Source: Prochlorococcus sp. AH-716-K03 | GTDB lineage: Bacteria; Cyanobacteriota; Cyanobacteriia; PCC-6307; Cyanobiaceae | Assembly: GCA_028408675.1 (NCBI GenBank) | Contig: JAOOLH010000009.1 | Coordinates: forward strand, 1 to 33,173 | DNA length: 33,173 nt | Direction: 5' to 3' | Part shown: positions 1-8,349 of the stretch, piece by piece | How the letters are laid out: each line of letters starts with the position of its first letter | Numbering within the stretch: position 1 is the first letter of the stretch | Notes under the pieces: model-generated | The model's input: only the letters and a program-made list of their open reading frames with translations | The model's database searches: none | What the model was told of the DNA's origin: nothing | Program-made: the position numbers and the translations under genes

Positions 1-1287
1 GAAAAATATAGAAAAACCTTCTATATTGGAGTAAAAGAAGATCCTTTTGATGAAGAATATTTTAGCAATTTTGATGTAGGATTTGACCTGGACGAAGAAG
101 GTTATCGAATTTTATCAAGTAAAATAATCGTTGAAGAGGTTGAAAGCGAGGATCATCAGATATCCCTAGTTGAGGTAAAACAAGTTGCCGATGATGCTCA
201 AATAGGTGATACGGTCGTTTTAGATGTCACTCCAGAAAAAGAGGATTTTGGCAGAATGGCTGCCTCAACTACTAAGCAAGTTTTGGCTCAAAAGTTGAGA
301 GACCAACAAAGAAAAATGATTCAGGAAGAATTCGCGGATTTAGAAGATCCTGTTTTAACAGCAAGAGTTATAAGATTTGAAAGGCAATCTGTCATTATGG
401 GTGTTAGCTCAGGTATCGGCAGGCCTGAAGTAGAAGCAGAACTTCCCAAAAGGGATCAATTACCGAATGATAACTATAGAGCCAATGCAACATTTAAAGT
501 ATTTCTTAAAGAAGTTAGTGAAATAGCTAGAAAAGGTCCTCAACTCTTTGTAAGTAGAGCTAATGCTGGTTTGGTAGTGTATTTATTTGAAAATGAAGTT
601 CCTGAAATTCAAGAAGGCACTGTCAAAATTGTTGCAGTATCAAGAGAAGCAAATCCTCCTTCAAGAGCGGTTGGACCAAGAACGAAGGTTGCTGTTGATA
701 GTATTGAAAGAGAAGTTGATCCCGTTGGTGCTTGCATTGGATCTAGAGGAGCAAGAATTCAACAAGTAGTTAATGAATTAAGGGGAGAAAAGATAGACGT
801 TATCAAGTGGTCATCTGATCCTATTCAATATATATTGAATTCTTTGAGCCCTGCAAAAGTTGATCTTGTCAGGCTTGTTGATCCAGAAGGACAACATGCC
901 CATGTTTTGGTTCCCCCTGATCAATTAAGTCTTGCTATAGGGAGAGAAGGTCAGAATGTACGTCTAGCAGCTAGATTAACTGGTTGGAAAATAGACGTTA
1001 AAAATTCCCATGAATATGATCAGGAAGCAGAAGATGCTGTGGTAGCAGAATTAATTATTCAAAGAGAGGAAGAGGAAAATCTCCAAAGAGAAGCAGAACG
1101 TAGATTGGAGGCAGAGCAAGCAGCAAGAGCTGCAGAAGATGCAAGATTAAGGGAACTTTATCCTCTTCCAGAAGATGAGGAAGAATATGGGGATGAATCG
1201 TTCAATGAAGAAAATCTTTCAGAAAACGACCCAATAGAAAACGTCAAAGAAGATGAACTATTGTCTACAGAGGAGAAAACACGGTGA
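1..1287 (+). CDS. nusA: Transcription termination/antitermination factor NusA (5' end outside window)
   Basis: NusA binds RNA polymerase and nascent RNA and modulates pausing, termination and antitermination. The frame is open from base 1, so the N-terminal polymerase-binding domain is cut by the window edge and the ATG at 256 is an internal methionine. Visible parts in order: the end of the N-terminal domain, an S1-type segment (about 355-600), KH1 with the GACIGSRGARIQ signature (about 727-765), KH2 with LAIGREGQNVRLAARL (about 931-980), and a Glu-rich tail from about 1020 with coiled-coil character. The acidic repeats typical of enterobacterial NusA are replaced by this simple acidic tail, as is usual in cyanobacteria. 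The stop overlaps the GTG of the next gene, so nusA-ylxR-infB is the classic operon. Identity is very secure; only the start is unknown. Confidence 0.97.
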   Translation, partial: EKYRKTFYIGVKEDPFDEEYFSNFDVGFDLDEEGYRILSSKIIVEEVESEDHQISLVEVKQVADDAQIGDTVVLDVTPEKEDFGRMAASTTKQVLAQKLRDQQRKMIQEEFADLEDPVLTARVIRFERQSVIMGVSSGIGRPEVEAELPKRDQLPNDNYRANATFKVFLKEVSEIARKGPQLFVSRANAGLVVYLFENEVPEIQEGTVKIVAVSREANPPSRAVGPRTKVAVDSIEREVDPVGACIGSRGARIQQVVNELRGEKIDVIKWSSDPIQYILNSLSPAKVDLVRLVDPEGQHAHVLVPPDQLSLAIGREGQNVRLAARLTGWKIDVKNSHEYDQEAEDAVVAELIIQREEEENLQREAERRLEAEQAARAAEDARLRELYPLPEDEEEYGDESFNEENLSENDPIENVKEDELLSTEEKTR

Positions 1288-1544
1288 TACAGAAATCTCC
1301 TGTTATGCGTAAATGTATTTCATGCAGGACAACTTTTGATAGAGATAATCTTTTTAAGATTACTAATGATCATAAGTTAGGAATAATGTTTAACCAAGGC
1401 ATGGGTCGTTCTGCTTACATTTGTAAATCAAAAAAGTGTTTCACAAATTCTAAACTTAAAAAAAAGCTTCAAAAAGCTCTAAAAGGCATTTCAAATCCTG
1501 ATTTTTTTGATATTTTTGAAAGGGAAATTGCAAACTACAAATAA
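1284..1544 (+). CDS. ylxR: YlxR family (DUF448) RNA-binding protein
   Basis: Small basic protein of the YlxR family, classically encoded between nusA and infB. The family has been described as nucleic-acid binding or as a regulator; no specific role can be read from the sequence. The signature is at the N-terminus: MRKCISCR followed by a Phe-Asp-Arg and a Leu-Phe-Lys segment, then a GRSAYIC stretch around residues 43-49 and a Lys-rich C-terminal half. The start is a GTG that overlaps the nusA stop by four bases; an AGGAG at 1271-1275, eight bases upstream, supports it. An ATG seven codons later (1305) is the alternative and would also keep the whole signature. Its position and translational coupling to nusA make the family call firm. 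Confidence 0.9.
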   Translation: MIQKSPVMRKCISCRTTFDRDNLFKITNDHKLGIMFNQGMGRSAYICKSKKCFTNSKLKKKLQKALKGISNPDFFDIFEREIANYK

Positions 1545-1615
1545 CAATCCCAAAAGGGCATATAATTAAAATTATATTCTTTTAAAATTCCAAAAAAGAG
1601 TAACAATTAGACGAA

Positions 1616-4600
1616 ATGACTATCAGCGATAAAATCAGAGTTTATGAACTTTCCAGAGATTTAAAACTGGAAAATAAAGATATACTGGATGCTGCTCAAA
1701 AACTTTTAATATCAGTTAAGAGTCATAGCAGTTCAATAAGTCTAGAGGACGCGAAAAAAATTAAAAATCTTTTAAATAATAAAGGTTCTGGTAAAAAGAT
1801 TCTCTCTGTTAGTAAATCTACATTTAAAACAAAAGCTGAAAAACCAAAGAATATTAATAATCAAAAAGAAGAGACCAAAACTCCTACAATTAACTTACAT
1901 CAGGAAAAGTCCTCTAAAGAAAGTTTAAATAAAAAACCCCTTTTGATTAAGCCAGTAAATAAAGCAGAAAATTCAATAATTAGCTCAAATAAAAAAAATT
2001 CAAATAAAATCCAGAATCCTCAACCTCCTACTATTATTTCTAACCTCAAATCTCAATCAGCTTCCAATACTCAAAATAAAAGTAATAATTCAATCAAAAC
2101 AAAAACGAATCTAAAAGACAAAAAAGAGCAAACGTTTAATCAAGACAAAAAGGCTCTGAACAATCCTTTAAAACCAGCTACTAAAATTCCTGTAAAGCCA
2201 CCTATTCAACTAATTGAAAAACCTAAAAATTTAGCTAATAGCAATAGAGAAGTAATTATTAACAAAAATAGTACTCCTATAAATCAAAAACTTAAACAAT
2301 CAAACAGATTTGAAAAGGTTAATCAAAATAATCCTCTTAAAAAGAATTTAAATAATCCTCGTGTTAAAAATACACCTGAACTTGTTGGAGCACCTATTAG
2401 AAGAGAAGATCCGAAAATTAATTCAAAGAAGCAAAATTACAACAGCAATCAATTTTCATCAAATACAAAAATTACTCCAAATAGACCAGGTATTACTAAC
2501 AGACAAAATCCTAATAAGCCAGTTGATAACATAAATGGTATTCCAAATAGACCAGGAGTTCCAAATAGACCAGGGACTCCAAATAGACCAGGTAGAGATG
2601 GGTCCTATAGACAAGGTCAGGGAACACCAAATAGACCAGGGGCTCCAAATAGACCAGGTAGAGATGGGTCCTATAGACAAGGTCAGGGAACACCAAATAG
2701 ACCAGGGGGTCCAAACAGGCCTGGTGGAGGCGGGTCTTATAGACAACAGGGGGCACCAAATAGATCAGGGGCTCCAAATAGACCAGGTGGAGGCGGGTCC
2801 TATAGACAAGGCGAATTTAACAGAGCTGGTTCCAAATACAACAATCAAAATCCTTCAGGAATCAGGAAGCCGGTAGCACCTAATGAGCTGATGCAGCTTC
2901 AAAAAACGAATACATCAGATAAAGACAAACTTAATAGATCTAATGTTGACAAGCAAAAAGAGTCGCTTAAGCAGAAGGCAAAAGCACCTAACAATCGTTT
3001 AAATGCATCGCCTACAACTAAAAAACCACCACATAGATCATTTACAAACAACTCTAAAAAACCTGGCAGAACAGATTGGGACGATAGTGCAAAGCTGGAA
3101 GCATTAAGAAGTAAAAACCCCCAGAAACAAAGACAAAAAGTTCATATTATTGGCGAGAATGATGATTCATTGACCTCTGAGACCAGCGGTTACTCAGGAG
3201 AGAAAGTTTCAATACTATCAGCTAGTTTGGCTCGTCCAAAAAAAGAAAAATCTGAAGAGCCAAAATTACAAAAAGCTTCACGACAATTCAAGAAAAAGAA
3301 AAAAGAGACAACTAGGCAAAGACAAAAGAGAAGAGCTATGGAACTAAGAGCAGCTAAAGATGCAAAACAAGTAAGACCTGAGATGATAATTATACCCGAA
3401 GATAATTTAACAGTTCAAGAATTAGCTGATAAGCTCAGTCTTGAGAGTTCTGAAATAATAAAGTCTCTTTTCTTTAAAGGCATTACAGCTACAGTTACCC
3501 AATCACTTGATTTGGCAACTATTGAAACTGTAGCTGAAGAATTTGGAGTCCCTGTTTTGCAAGATGATGTGGAAGAAGCTGCCAAGAAAACAGTAGATAT
3601 GATTGAAACTGATGATAAAGAAAATCTTATTAAAAGGCCTCCTGTGGTTACAGTAATGGGTCATGTTGACCATGGTAAAACAAGTCTTTTAGATTCCATA
3701 AGAGAATCCAGGGTAGCATCAGGAGAAGCAGGTGGAATAACCCAGCATATAGGAGCTTATCAAGTTGAATTCGAGCACGAATCAAAAACAAAAAAACTAA
3801 CTTTTCTTGATACTCCAGGCCATGAAGCATTTACCGCTATGCGTGCAAGAGGTACAAAAGTTACTGACGTAGCTGTACTTGTTGTAGCAGCAGATGATGG
3901 TTGTAGACCACAAACACTTGAAGCTATTAGTCATGCAAGAGCCGCAAAGGTGCCAATAGTGGTAGCTATAAATAAAATTGATAAAGAAGGAGCTTCTCCA
4001 GATAGAGTTAAACAAGAATTATCTGAGAAAGATTTAATTGCAGAAGACTGGGGAGGAGACGTTGTAATGGTTCCAGTAAGCGCTATCAAAAAACAAAATA
4101 TTGATAAATTACTAGAGATGATCTTATTGGTTGCTGAAGTTGAAGATCTCCAAGCAAACCCATCAAGATTAGCTAAAGGGACTGTTATTGAAGCACATTT
4201 AGACAAAGCTAAAGGTCCTGTTGCAACTTTATTAGTCCAGAATGGAACATTAAAAGCTGGCGATGTTTTAGCGGCAGGTTCAGTACTTGGAAAAATTAGA
4301 GCAATGGTTGATGAACATGGTAATAGAATTAAGGAAGCTGAACCTTCATGTCCAGTAGAGGCACTTGGATTTAGCGAAGTTCCAACAGCAGGTGATGAAT
4401 TCGAAGTTTATCCAGATGAGAAAACTGCTAGAGCGATTGTCGGAGAGAGAGCTACTGATGCAAGAGCAACAAAATTAGCCCAGCAAATGGCATCTAGAAG
4501 GGTGAGCTTATCATCTTTATCTACCCAAGCAAATGATGGAGAACTTAAAGAATTAAATCTAATTCTTAAAGCAGATGTCCAAGGTAGTGTAGAAGCAATA

Positions 4601-5161
4601 TTAGGTTCACTAGAACAATTACCAAAAAATGAGGTCCAAGTTAGAGTACTTCTCTCTGCTCCAGGTGAAATAACGGAAACTGATATAGATCTTGCTGCTG
4701 CTTCTGGCTCAGTAATAATAGGATTCAACACTTCATTAGCTTCTGGCTCCAAAAGGGCTGCTGATGCAAACGATGTTGACATAAGAGAATATGAAGTTAT
4801 CTATAAACTCCTAGAAGATATCCAATCAGCCATGGAAGGATTACTTGAGCCTGATCTAGTAGAGGAATCCTTAGGTCAAGCTGAAGTAAGAGCGACTTTT
4901 GCTGTTGGTAAAGGAGCTATCGCAGGATGTTATATACAAAACGGTAAGCTGCAAAGAAATTGTTCTCTAAGAATACTTAGATCAGATAAGGTAATTTTTG
5001 AAGGTAATTTAGATTCTCTTAAAAGATCCAAAGATGATGTAAAAGAAGTGAATACAGGTTTTGAATGTGGAGTCGGGTGCGATAAATTTTCAAATTGGAA
5101 TGAAGGAGATATAATTGAGGCATTTAAATTTGTAACTAAAAAAAGGACTTTAAATAAATAA
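1616..5161 (+). CDS. infB: Translation initiation factor IF-2
   Basis: GTPase that delivers initiator fMet-tRNA to the 30S subunit and promotes 50S joining. Residues 1-55 form a first IF2_N domain. They are followed by a long, low-complexity Asn/Lys/Pro-rich linker to about residue 590, a second IF2_N domain (about 595-660), and the G domain with GHVDHGKT at 682-689 (G1), DTPGH at 732-736 (G3) and NKID at 786-789 (G4). The C-terminal beta-barrel, domain 3 and fMet-tRNA-binding domain continue to residue 1181. The protein is long because of the linker, which contains almost four copies of a 22-residue Pro-Asn-Arg-Pro-Gly unit (about residues 316-399). Long N-termini are usual in cyanobacterial IF-2. 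The 71-base gap after ylxR shows no clear Shine-Dalgarno sequence. The antisense open frames at 2459-2777 are shadows of the repeat. Confidence 0.98.
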   Translation: MTISDKIRVYELSRDLKLENKDILDAAQKLLISVKSHSSSISLEDAKKIKNLLNNKGSGKKILSVSKSTFKTKAEKPKNINNQKEETKTPTINLHQEKSSKESLNKKPLLIKPVNKAENSIISSNKKNSNKIQNPQPPTIISNLKSQSASNTQNKSNNSIKTKTNLKDKKEQTFNQDKKALNNPLKPATKIPVKPPIQLIEKPKNLANSNREVIINKNSTPINQKLKQSNRFEKVNQNNPLKKNLNNPRVKNTPELVGAPIRREDPKINSKKQNYNSNQFSSNTKITPNRPGITNRQNPNKPVDNINGIPNRPGVPNRPGTPNRPGRDGSYRQGQGTPNRPGAPNRPGRDGSYRQGQGTPNRPGGPNRPGGGGSYRQQGAPNRSGAPNRPGGGGSYRQGEFNRAGSKYNNQNPSGIRKPVAPNELMQLQKTNTSDKDKLNRSNVDKQKESLKQKAKAPNNRLNASPTTKKPPHRSFTNNSKKPGRTDWDDSAKLEALRSKNPQKQRQKVHIIGENDDSLTSETSGYSGEKVSILSASLARPKKEKSEEPKLQKASRQFKKKKKETTRQRQKRRAMELRAAKDAKQVRPEMIIIPEDNLTVQELADKLSLESSEIIKSLFFKGITATVTQSLDLATIETVAEEFGVPVLQDDVEEAAKKTVDMIETDDKENLIKRPPVVTVMGHVDHGKTSLLDSIRESRVASGEAGGITQHIGAYQVEFEHESKTKKLTFLDTPGHEAFTAMRARGTKVTDVAVLVVAADDGCRPQTLEAISHARAAKVPIVVAINKIDKEGASPDRVKQELSEKDLIAEDWGGDVVMVPVSAIKKQNIDKLLEMILLVAEVEDLQANPSRLAKGTVIEAHLDKAKGPVATLLVQNGTLKAGDVLAAGSVLGKIRAMVDEHGNRIKEAEPSCPVEALGFSEVPTAGDEFEVYPDEKTARAIVGERATDARATKLAQQMASRRVSLSSLSTQANDGELKELNLILKADVQGSVEAILGSLEQLPKNEVQVRVLLSAPGEITETDIDLAAASGSVIIGFNTSLASGSKRAADANDVDIREYEVIYKLLEDIQSAMEGLLEPDLVEESLGQAEVRATFAVGKGAIAGCYIQNGKLQRNCSLRILRSDKVIFEGNLDSLKRSKDDVKEVNTGFECGVGCDKFSNWNEGDIIEAFKFVTKKRTLNK
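2561..2811 (+). repeat. 66-bp in-frame tandem repeat in the infB linker
   Basis: Four successive units begin at 2561, 2627, 2693 and 2756 (spacing 66, 66 and 63 bp), each starting ccaaatagaccagg. The first two differ by very few bases; the third and fourth swap Arg-Asp for Gly-Gly in the Gly/Ser/Tyr part. Each unit encodes two Pro-Asn-Arg-Pro-Gly boxes followed by a Gly-Ser-Tyr-Arg-Gln box. The last copy is partial. Shorter copies of the box also lie upstream near 2477 and 2542. All length changes are multiples of three, so the reading frame is kept. Confidence 0.93.
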
Positions 5162-5166
5162 TTTGC

Positions 5167-5406
5167 TCAATCCTCTTTGTTTCTATCAAGGTATAATAAG
5201 AGAGTAAAAAAGGCACAAGCTCCTACTTGTATTAAAAGATTGTTTTGCTGGATTTCATAACCATTAGCAATTTTCAAAATCATTATGAAAAGTCCTAAAA
5301 AAGCTGAACCTGTAAAGGCTATCCATAATACTCTTCTTAAACCTTTAAAAGGAGCCTGAGACTCCTTAAGTAATTTTTTTTTTAATTCAGGATCAATTTT
5401 TGACAT
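5167..5406 (-). CDS. DUF3493 family small membrane protein
   Basis: A 79-residue protein with a charged N-terminus (Asp-Pro-Glu-Leu-Lys-Lys), an APFKGLRR motif around residues 18-25, and two hydrophobic segments (about 27-47 and 55-74) separated by a short Asn-rich loop. This matches DUF3493, a family of cyanobacteria and chloroplasts; plant members include proteins linked to photosystem II accumulation, but no function is proven for this one. It converges on infB with only five bases between the two stops, and its start faces the tRNA-Thr gene. The family call rests on recognising the APFKGLRR region and the topology. Its role in thylakoid biogenesis is inference from the family. Confidence 0.72.
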   Translation of the reverse strand: MSKIDPELKKKLLKESQAPFKGLRRVLWIAFTGSAFLGLFIMILKIANGYEIQQNNLLIQVGACAFFTLLLYLDRNKED

Positions 5407-5460
5407 TAATTATTTCAAATATAAAATTAATTCTATATTAAAATTTCAAAATTTTATATT

Positions 5461-5532
5461 GCCGGTATAGCTCAGCGGAAGAGCAACTGTCTCGTAAACA
5501 GTAGGTCATTGGTTCAATTCCGATTATCGGCA
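5461..5532 (+). tRNA. trnT: tRNA-Thr (anticodon CGU)
   Basis: A full cloverleaf of 72 bases. The acceptor arm GCCGGTA pairs with TATCGGC with one G-U pair. The D stem is GCTC/GAGC. The anticodon stem ACTGT/ACAGT encloses the loop CTCGTAA, giving anticodon CGT (reads ACG, threonine). The T arm is ATTGG/CCGAT around TTCAATT. The discriminator base is A and no CCA is encoded. It is a stand-alone gene between the divergent DUF3493 gene and the glycosyltransferase at 5559. Confidence 0.95.
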
Positions 5533-5558
5533 TTTAGATTTCATATATTATCAATTTC

Positions 5559-7112
5559 ATGATTGAAGGAAATAAGATTTTCAAAAAAATTGTTAAATTT
5601 TTTCTCTTTATTCCTCTTATTTTCTATTTTGGGAAAAGAAGTTATATAGCTTTTGACGAAGGATTCTATGCTCTACAAGCTAGATGGATACTAGAAAAAG
5701 GTAACTGGATAATTCCTTTATGGTGGGACGATTATGTTTTGGACAGAACAAATAGTTTACAAATTTTAATCGCAAAATCACAAGAAATATTTGGAAAAAA
5801 CATGTTCGCCGCATATTTACCCACAACAATTGCAGCAATATTAATGTTATTCATAACTTATAAATTACATGAAGAATTTTTTGGTAAAAATCATGCAATC
5901 TTTTCTCCACTAATACTTTCTACAACATATTTATGGTTTGACTACTCTCATTTAGCTACACAAGATCTTATTTATTCTTGCTTAGTAACTATTGGAGTAT
6001 TTTCCTTAGTAAAAATAAAAACAAATAAAAACAAATTCTATATTTTAATTTTTGGTACTTGGATAGGTTTAGCTTTTATGATGAAGACTTTTCTTGTAAT
6101 TGTTCCTCTAGCAGCACTCTCACCATATTTTTTTACAAAAAAAGATTTATGTATAACAAAATTCTTTTGGCTTGGATTAATAATTGGGTTTATTCCATAT
6201 TTTTTATGGGCTTATTATGCAAATTCTTATTTAGATCAGAATATTATCTTTTACTTGTTTGGGAAATTTAGAAACCTTTCAAATAAAAACAATTTTACAA
6301 ATCCTTTTTATTATTATTTTTGGAATATACCAATAACATTCTTACCCTGGAGCATTTTCTCTATCGTAGGTTTAGTATCGAACACTTTGCAAGATAAAAA
6401 TAAGAAATTAGTTTTAACTTATTTTCCACTAATTTTAATATTCATAATAAGTATTTTTTCTACAAAAACACCGTATTACCCTCTACAAATATCTTCAATA
6501 CTATCTTTAAATGCATATATTGGTATTAAATATTTACTCAATTCAAAGAGATATAAATCTAAAGTTATTTTTATAACTTCAAAATTAATTCCTCTATTGA
6601 TCATTTGTTTGGTTTTTGCATATTTAGTTTTCTTCAAAAGTACCGTAAATTTCAATTTAAAAGAAAATATCTCTATAGTTTTAGGATTAATATCATTTGC
6701 CATAGCTTGGTCTTTTATAAAATACAAAAGCAAAATCAAAGATATTTTTATTACTTTAATTATTGGTCCCTACCTATTAACATCCTTACTATTGCAGTCA
6801 GGTTTATTTACAGATCGATCAAGAGAATTAAGAGAAACTATGGAATATTTATCTTCATTAGATATTCTCAAGAATCAAGTCATTATGGTTGATAAAAGTA
6901 ATAGTGGAGAGGTAAAAGCACAGTCAAAAATTATAAGAATTTCTTTACTAACCCCAAATTTAGGAGAAAGTGTTAACAGCATAAAGGATCTAAACGAATC
7001 AGATTTAGCATGGTCCACCTTGTCTTCAAAGGAACTATATGAAAATTACTCATATCAAATCATTTACGATAAAGAAATTTTATCTCCTTGGAAATTAATC
7101 AGAAAGAATTGA
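5559..7112 (+). CDS. ArnT/PMT-like integral membrane glycosyltransferase
   Basis: A 517-residue polytopic membrane protein of the ArnT/dolichyl-phosphate-mannose protein mannosyltransferase superfamily (GT-C fold, GT83/GT39-like). After a first membrane span (about residues 10-25), the first external loop carries the acidic pair Asp33-Glu34 in FDEGFYALQARWILEKGNW, the catalytic-loop signature of this group. About ten further hydrophobic segments follow, then a soluble tail of roughly 100 residues. Known members move a sugar from a polyprenyl-phosphate carrier to lipid A or protein outside the membrane; the acceptor here is unknown. It starts 26 bases after the tRNA and is followed after 41 bases by a GT2 enzyme, suggesting a shared envelope-glycan task. 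It looks even richer in A and T than the infB coding region. The superfamily is solid; the substrate is not. Confidence 0.8.
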   Translation: MIEGNKIFKKIVKFFLFIPLIFYFGKRSYIAFDEGFYALQARWILEKGNWIIPLWWDDYVLDRTNSLQILIAKSQEIFGKNMFAAYLPTTIAAILMLFITYKLHEEFFGKNHAIFSPLILSTTYLWFDYSHLATQDLIYSCLVTIGVFSLVKIKTNKNKFYILIFGTWIGLAFMMKTFLVIVPLAALSPYFFTKKDLCITKFFWLGLIIGFIPYFLWAYYANSYLDQNIIFYLFGKFRNLSNKNNFTNPFYYYFWNIPITFLPWSIFSIVGLVSNTLQDKNKKLVLTYFPLILIFIISIFSTKTPYYPLQISSILSLNAYIGIKYLLNSKRYKSKVIFITSKLIPLLIICLVFAYLVFFKSTVNFNLKENISIVLGLISFAIAWSFIKYKSKIKDIFITLIIGPYLLTSLLLQSGLFTDRSRELRETMEYLSSLDILKNQVIMVDKSNSGEVKAQSKIIRISLLTPNLGESVNSIKDLNESDLAWSTLSSKELYENYSYQIIYDKEILSPWKLIRKN

Positions 7113-7153
7113 TAAGTTTATATTAAAATTATTTTGATTAAAAATAAAATTTA

Positions 7154-8245
7154 ATGAAATCTTTAAATACATGGAATCTGTCAAACGATAACCTTCACAA
7201 ATTATTTAAAGACAATAATGAATTCGTTTCTCTTAAAGTTAGAGGTAACACTTGGGAACCGATTACAAGATGGCTTAAATTAGATTCTAGGATATTTAAA
7301 GGTACGACAAACAAAGCTAGAATTACCTTATGTGATATTGAATCATTAGCAGAAATATATAACTATAGATCTATAAGATGGAAAGCGAAAAAATTAACGC
7401 CAATACCAACTAAATTAATTCCTAAATTTATAAAAAATACTTTACGAAAAGTACCAATAATTAAGCAACTTGCTTTTGAAATAGAAATTATATTTTATAA
7501 ATATCGCGAAAAATCTCGCGATCATTTGATTTCAATAGTTATTCCAGCAAGAAATGAGGCGGGCAATAGAGAACTTTTTATAGAAGCTTTAAATAAATTC
7601 AAACAAATACCTAATAAAATAGAAATAATATTTGTAGAAGGAAACAGCGAAGATAAAACTTTTCAAATGCTTGAAAAGCTAACTAAAGATTTCTCCAGTA
7701 CCTTTAAAATATCCCTTTTAAAACAAACATCTAAGGGTAAGAAAAATGCTGTTGTTGAAGGTTTTAATATTTCATCTGGTGAAACTCTAGCAATTATTGA
7801 TAGTGACTTCACAGTAGATATCAATGACAGCATTAATGCAATAATGGAATCAACAAAAAATGAAAATATACTAATTAATTGCTCTCGAACAACATTTCCA
7901 ATGGAAAAAGATGCTATGAGATGGGCAAACTATATCGGCAATAGGTGCTTTGCTATATTTTTATCTATATTGATAAATAAACCAATTTCTGATTCACTAT
8001 GTGGGACAAAGGTTTTCTCGAGGAAGTTTTTCAAGTTGATGAAAAATAATGGTAGTTGGGAATCTAAATCAGATCCTTTTGGTGATTTTACGATAATTTT
8101 TGAAGCAGCTAATAATAATATCAAAATCTTAAATTACCCTGTCAGATATTATGCAAGGAAATCTGGAGCACCAAATATATCAAGATGGATTGATGGTATA
8201 AAACTTCTTAAGGTATGTTGGAAATATATGATTTCAGACATATAG
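7154..8245 (+). CDS. GT2 family glycosyltransferase with unusual N-terminal extension
   Basis: The catalytic GT-A domain starts at residue 127 with SIVIPARNEAGN and continues with an EGNSEDKT segment (162-169) and the metal-binding DSD at 216-218, so the nucleotide-sugar site is intact. The C-terminus has a CGTKVFSR segment and an RYYARKSGAPNI segment typical of this subgroup. The first ~125 residues are not part of the GT2 fold. They include ESLAEIYNYRSIRWKAKK and a linker with PIPTKLIPKF, which resemble what I remember of the joint between a methyltransferase domain and a GT2 domain in fused proteins; here almost all of the upstream domain would be missing. No membrane spans are obvious. 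It probably works with the membrane transferase just upstream. Family is sure; acceptor and donor are unknown. Confidence 0.8.
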   Translation: MKSLNTWNLSNDNLHKLFKDNNEFVSLKVRGNTWEPITRWLKLDSRIFKGTTNKARITLCDIESLAEIYNYRSIRWKAKKLTPIPTKLIPKFIKNTLRKVPIIKQLAFEIEIIFYKYREKSRDHLISIVIPARNEAGNRELFIEALNKFKQIPNKIEIIFVEGNSEDKTFQMLEKLTKDFSSTFKISLLKQTSKGKKNAVVEGFNISSGETLAIIDSDFTVDINDSINAIMESTKNENILINCSRTTFPMEKDAMRWANYIGNRCFAIFLSILINKPISDSLCGTKVFSRKFFKLMKNNGSWESKSDPFGDFTIIFEAANNNIKILNYPVRYYARKSGAPNISRWIDGIKLLKVCWKYMISDI

Positions 8246-8349
8246 TAAAAAAAAGAGTTTAAATTTTTCAGAATTAAATTTATAAAATTCACACAAAGGG
8301 TAATAAAATAGTTAGATTCAAGAGACGAGAAAATAATTAAATCCCTTTT

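Noticed and set aside
587-769. 60-residue open frame inside nusA
   Set aside because: It is a shadow in another frame of a strongly conserved KH-domain gene.
2459-2876. Overlapping open frames on both strands in the infB repeat (about 88-113 residues)
   Set aside because: They are by-products of the 66-bp repeat; their composition is simple and repeated and infB is the obvious real frame.
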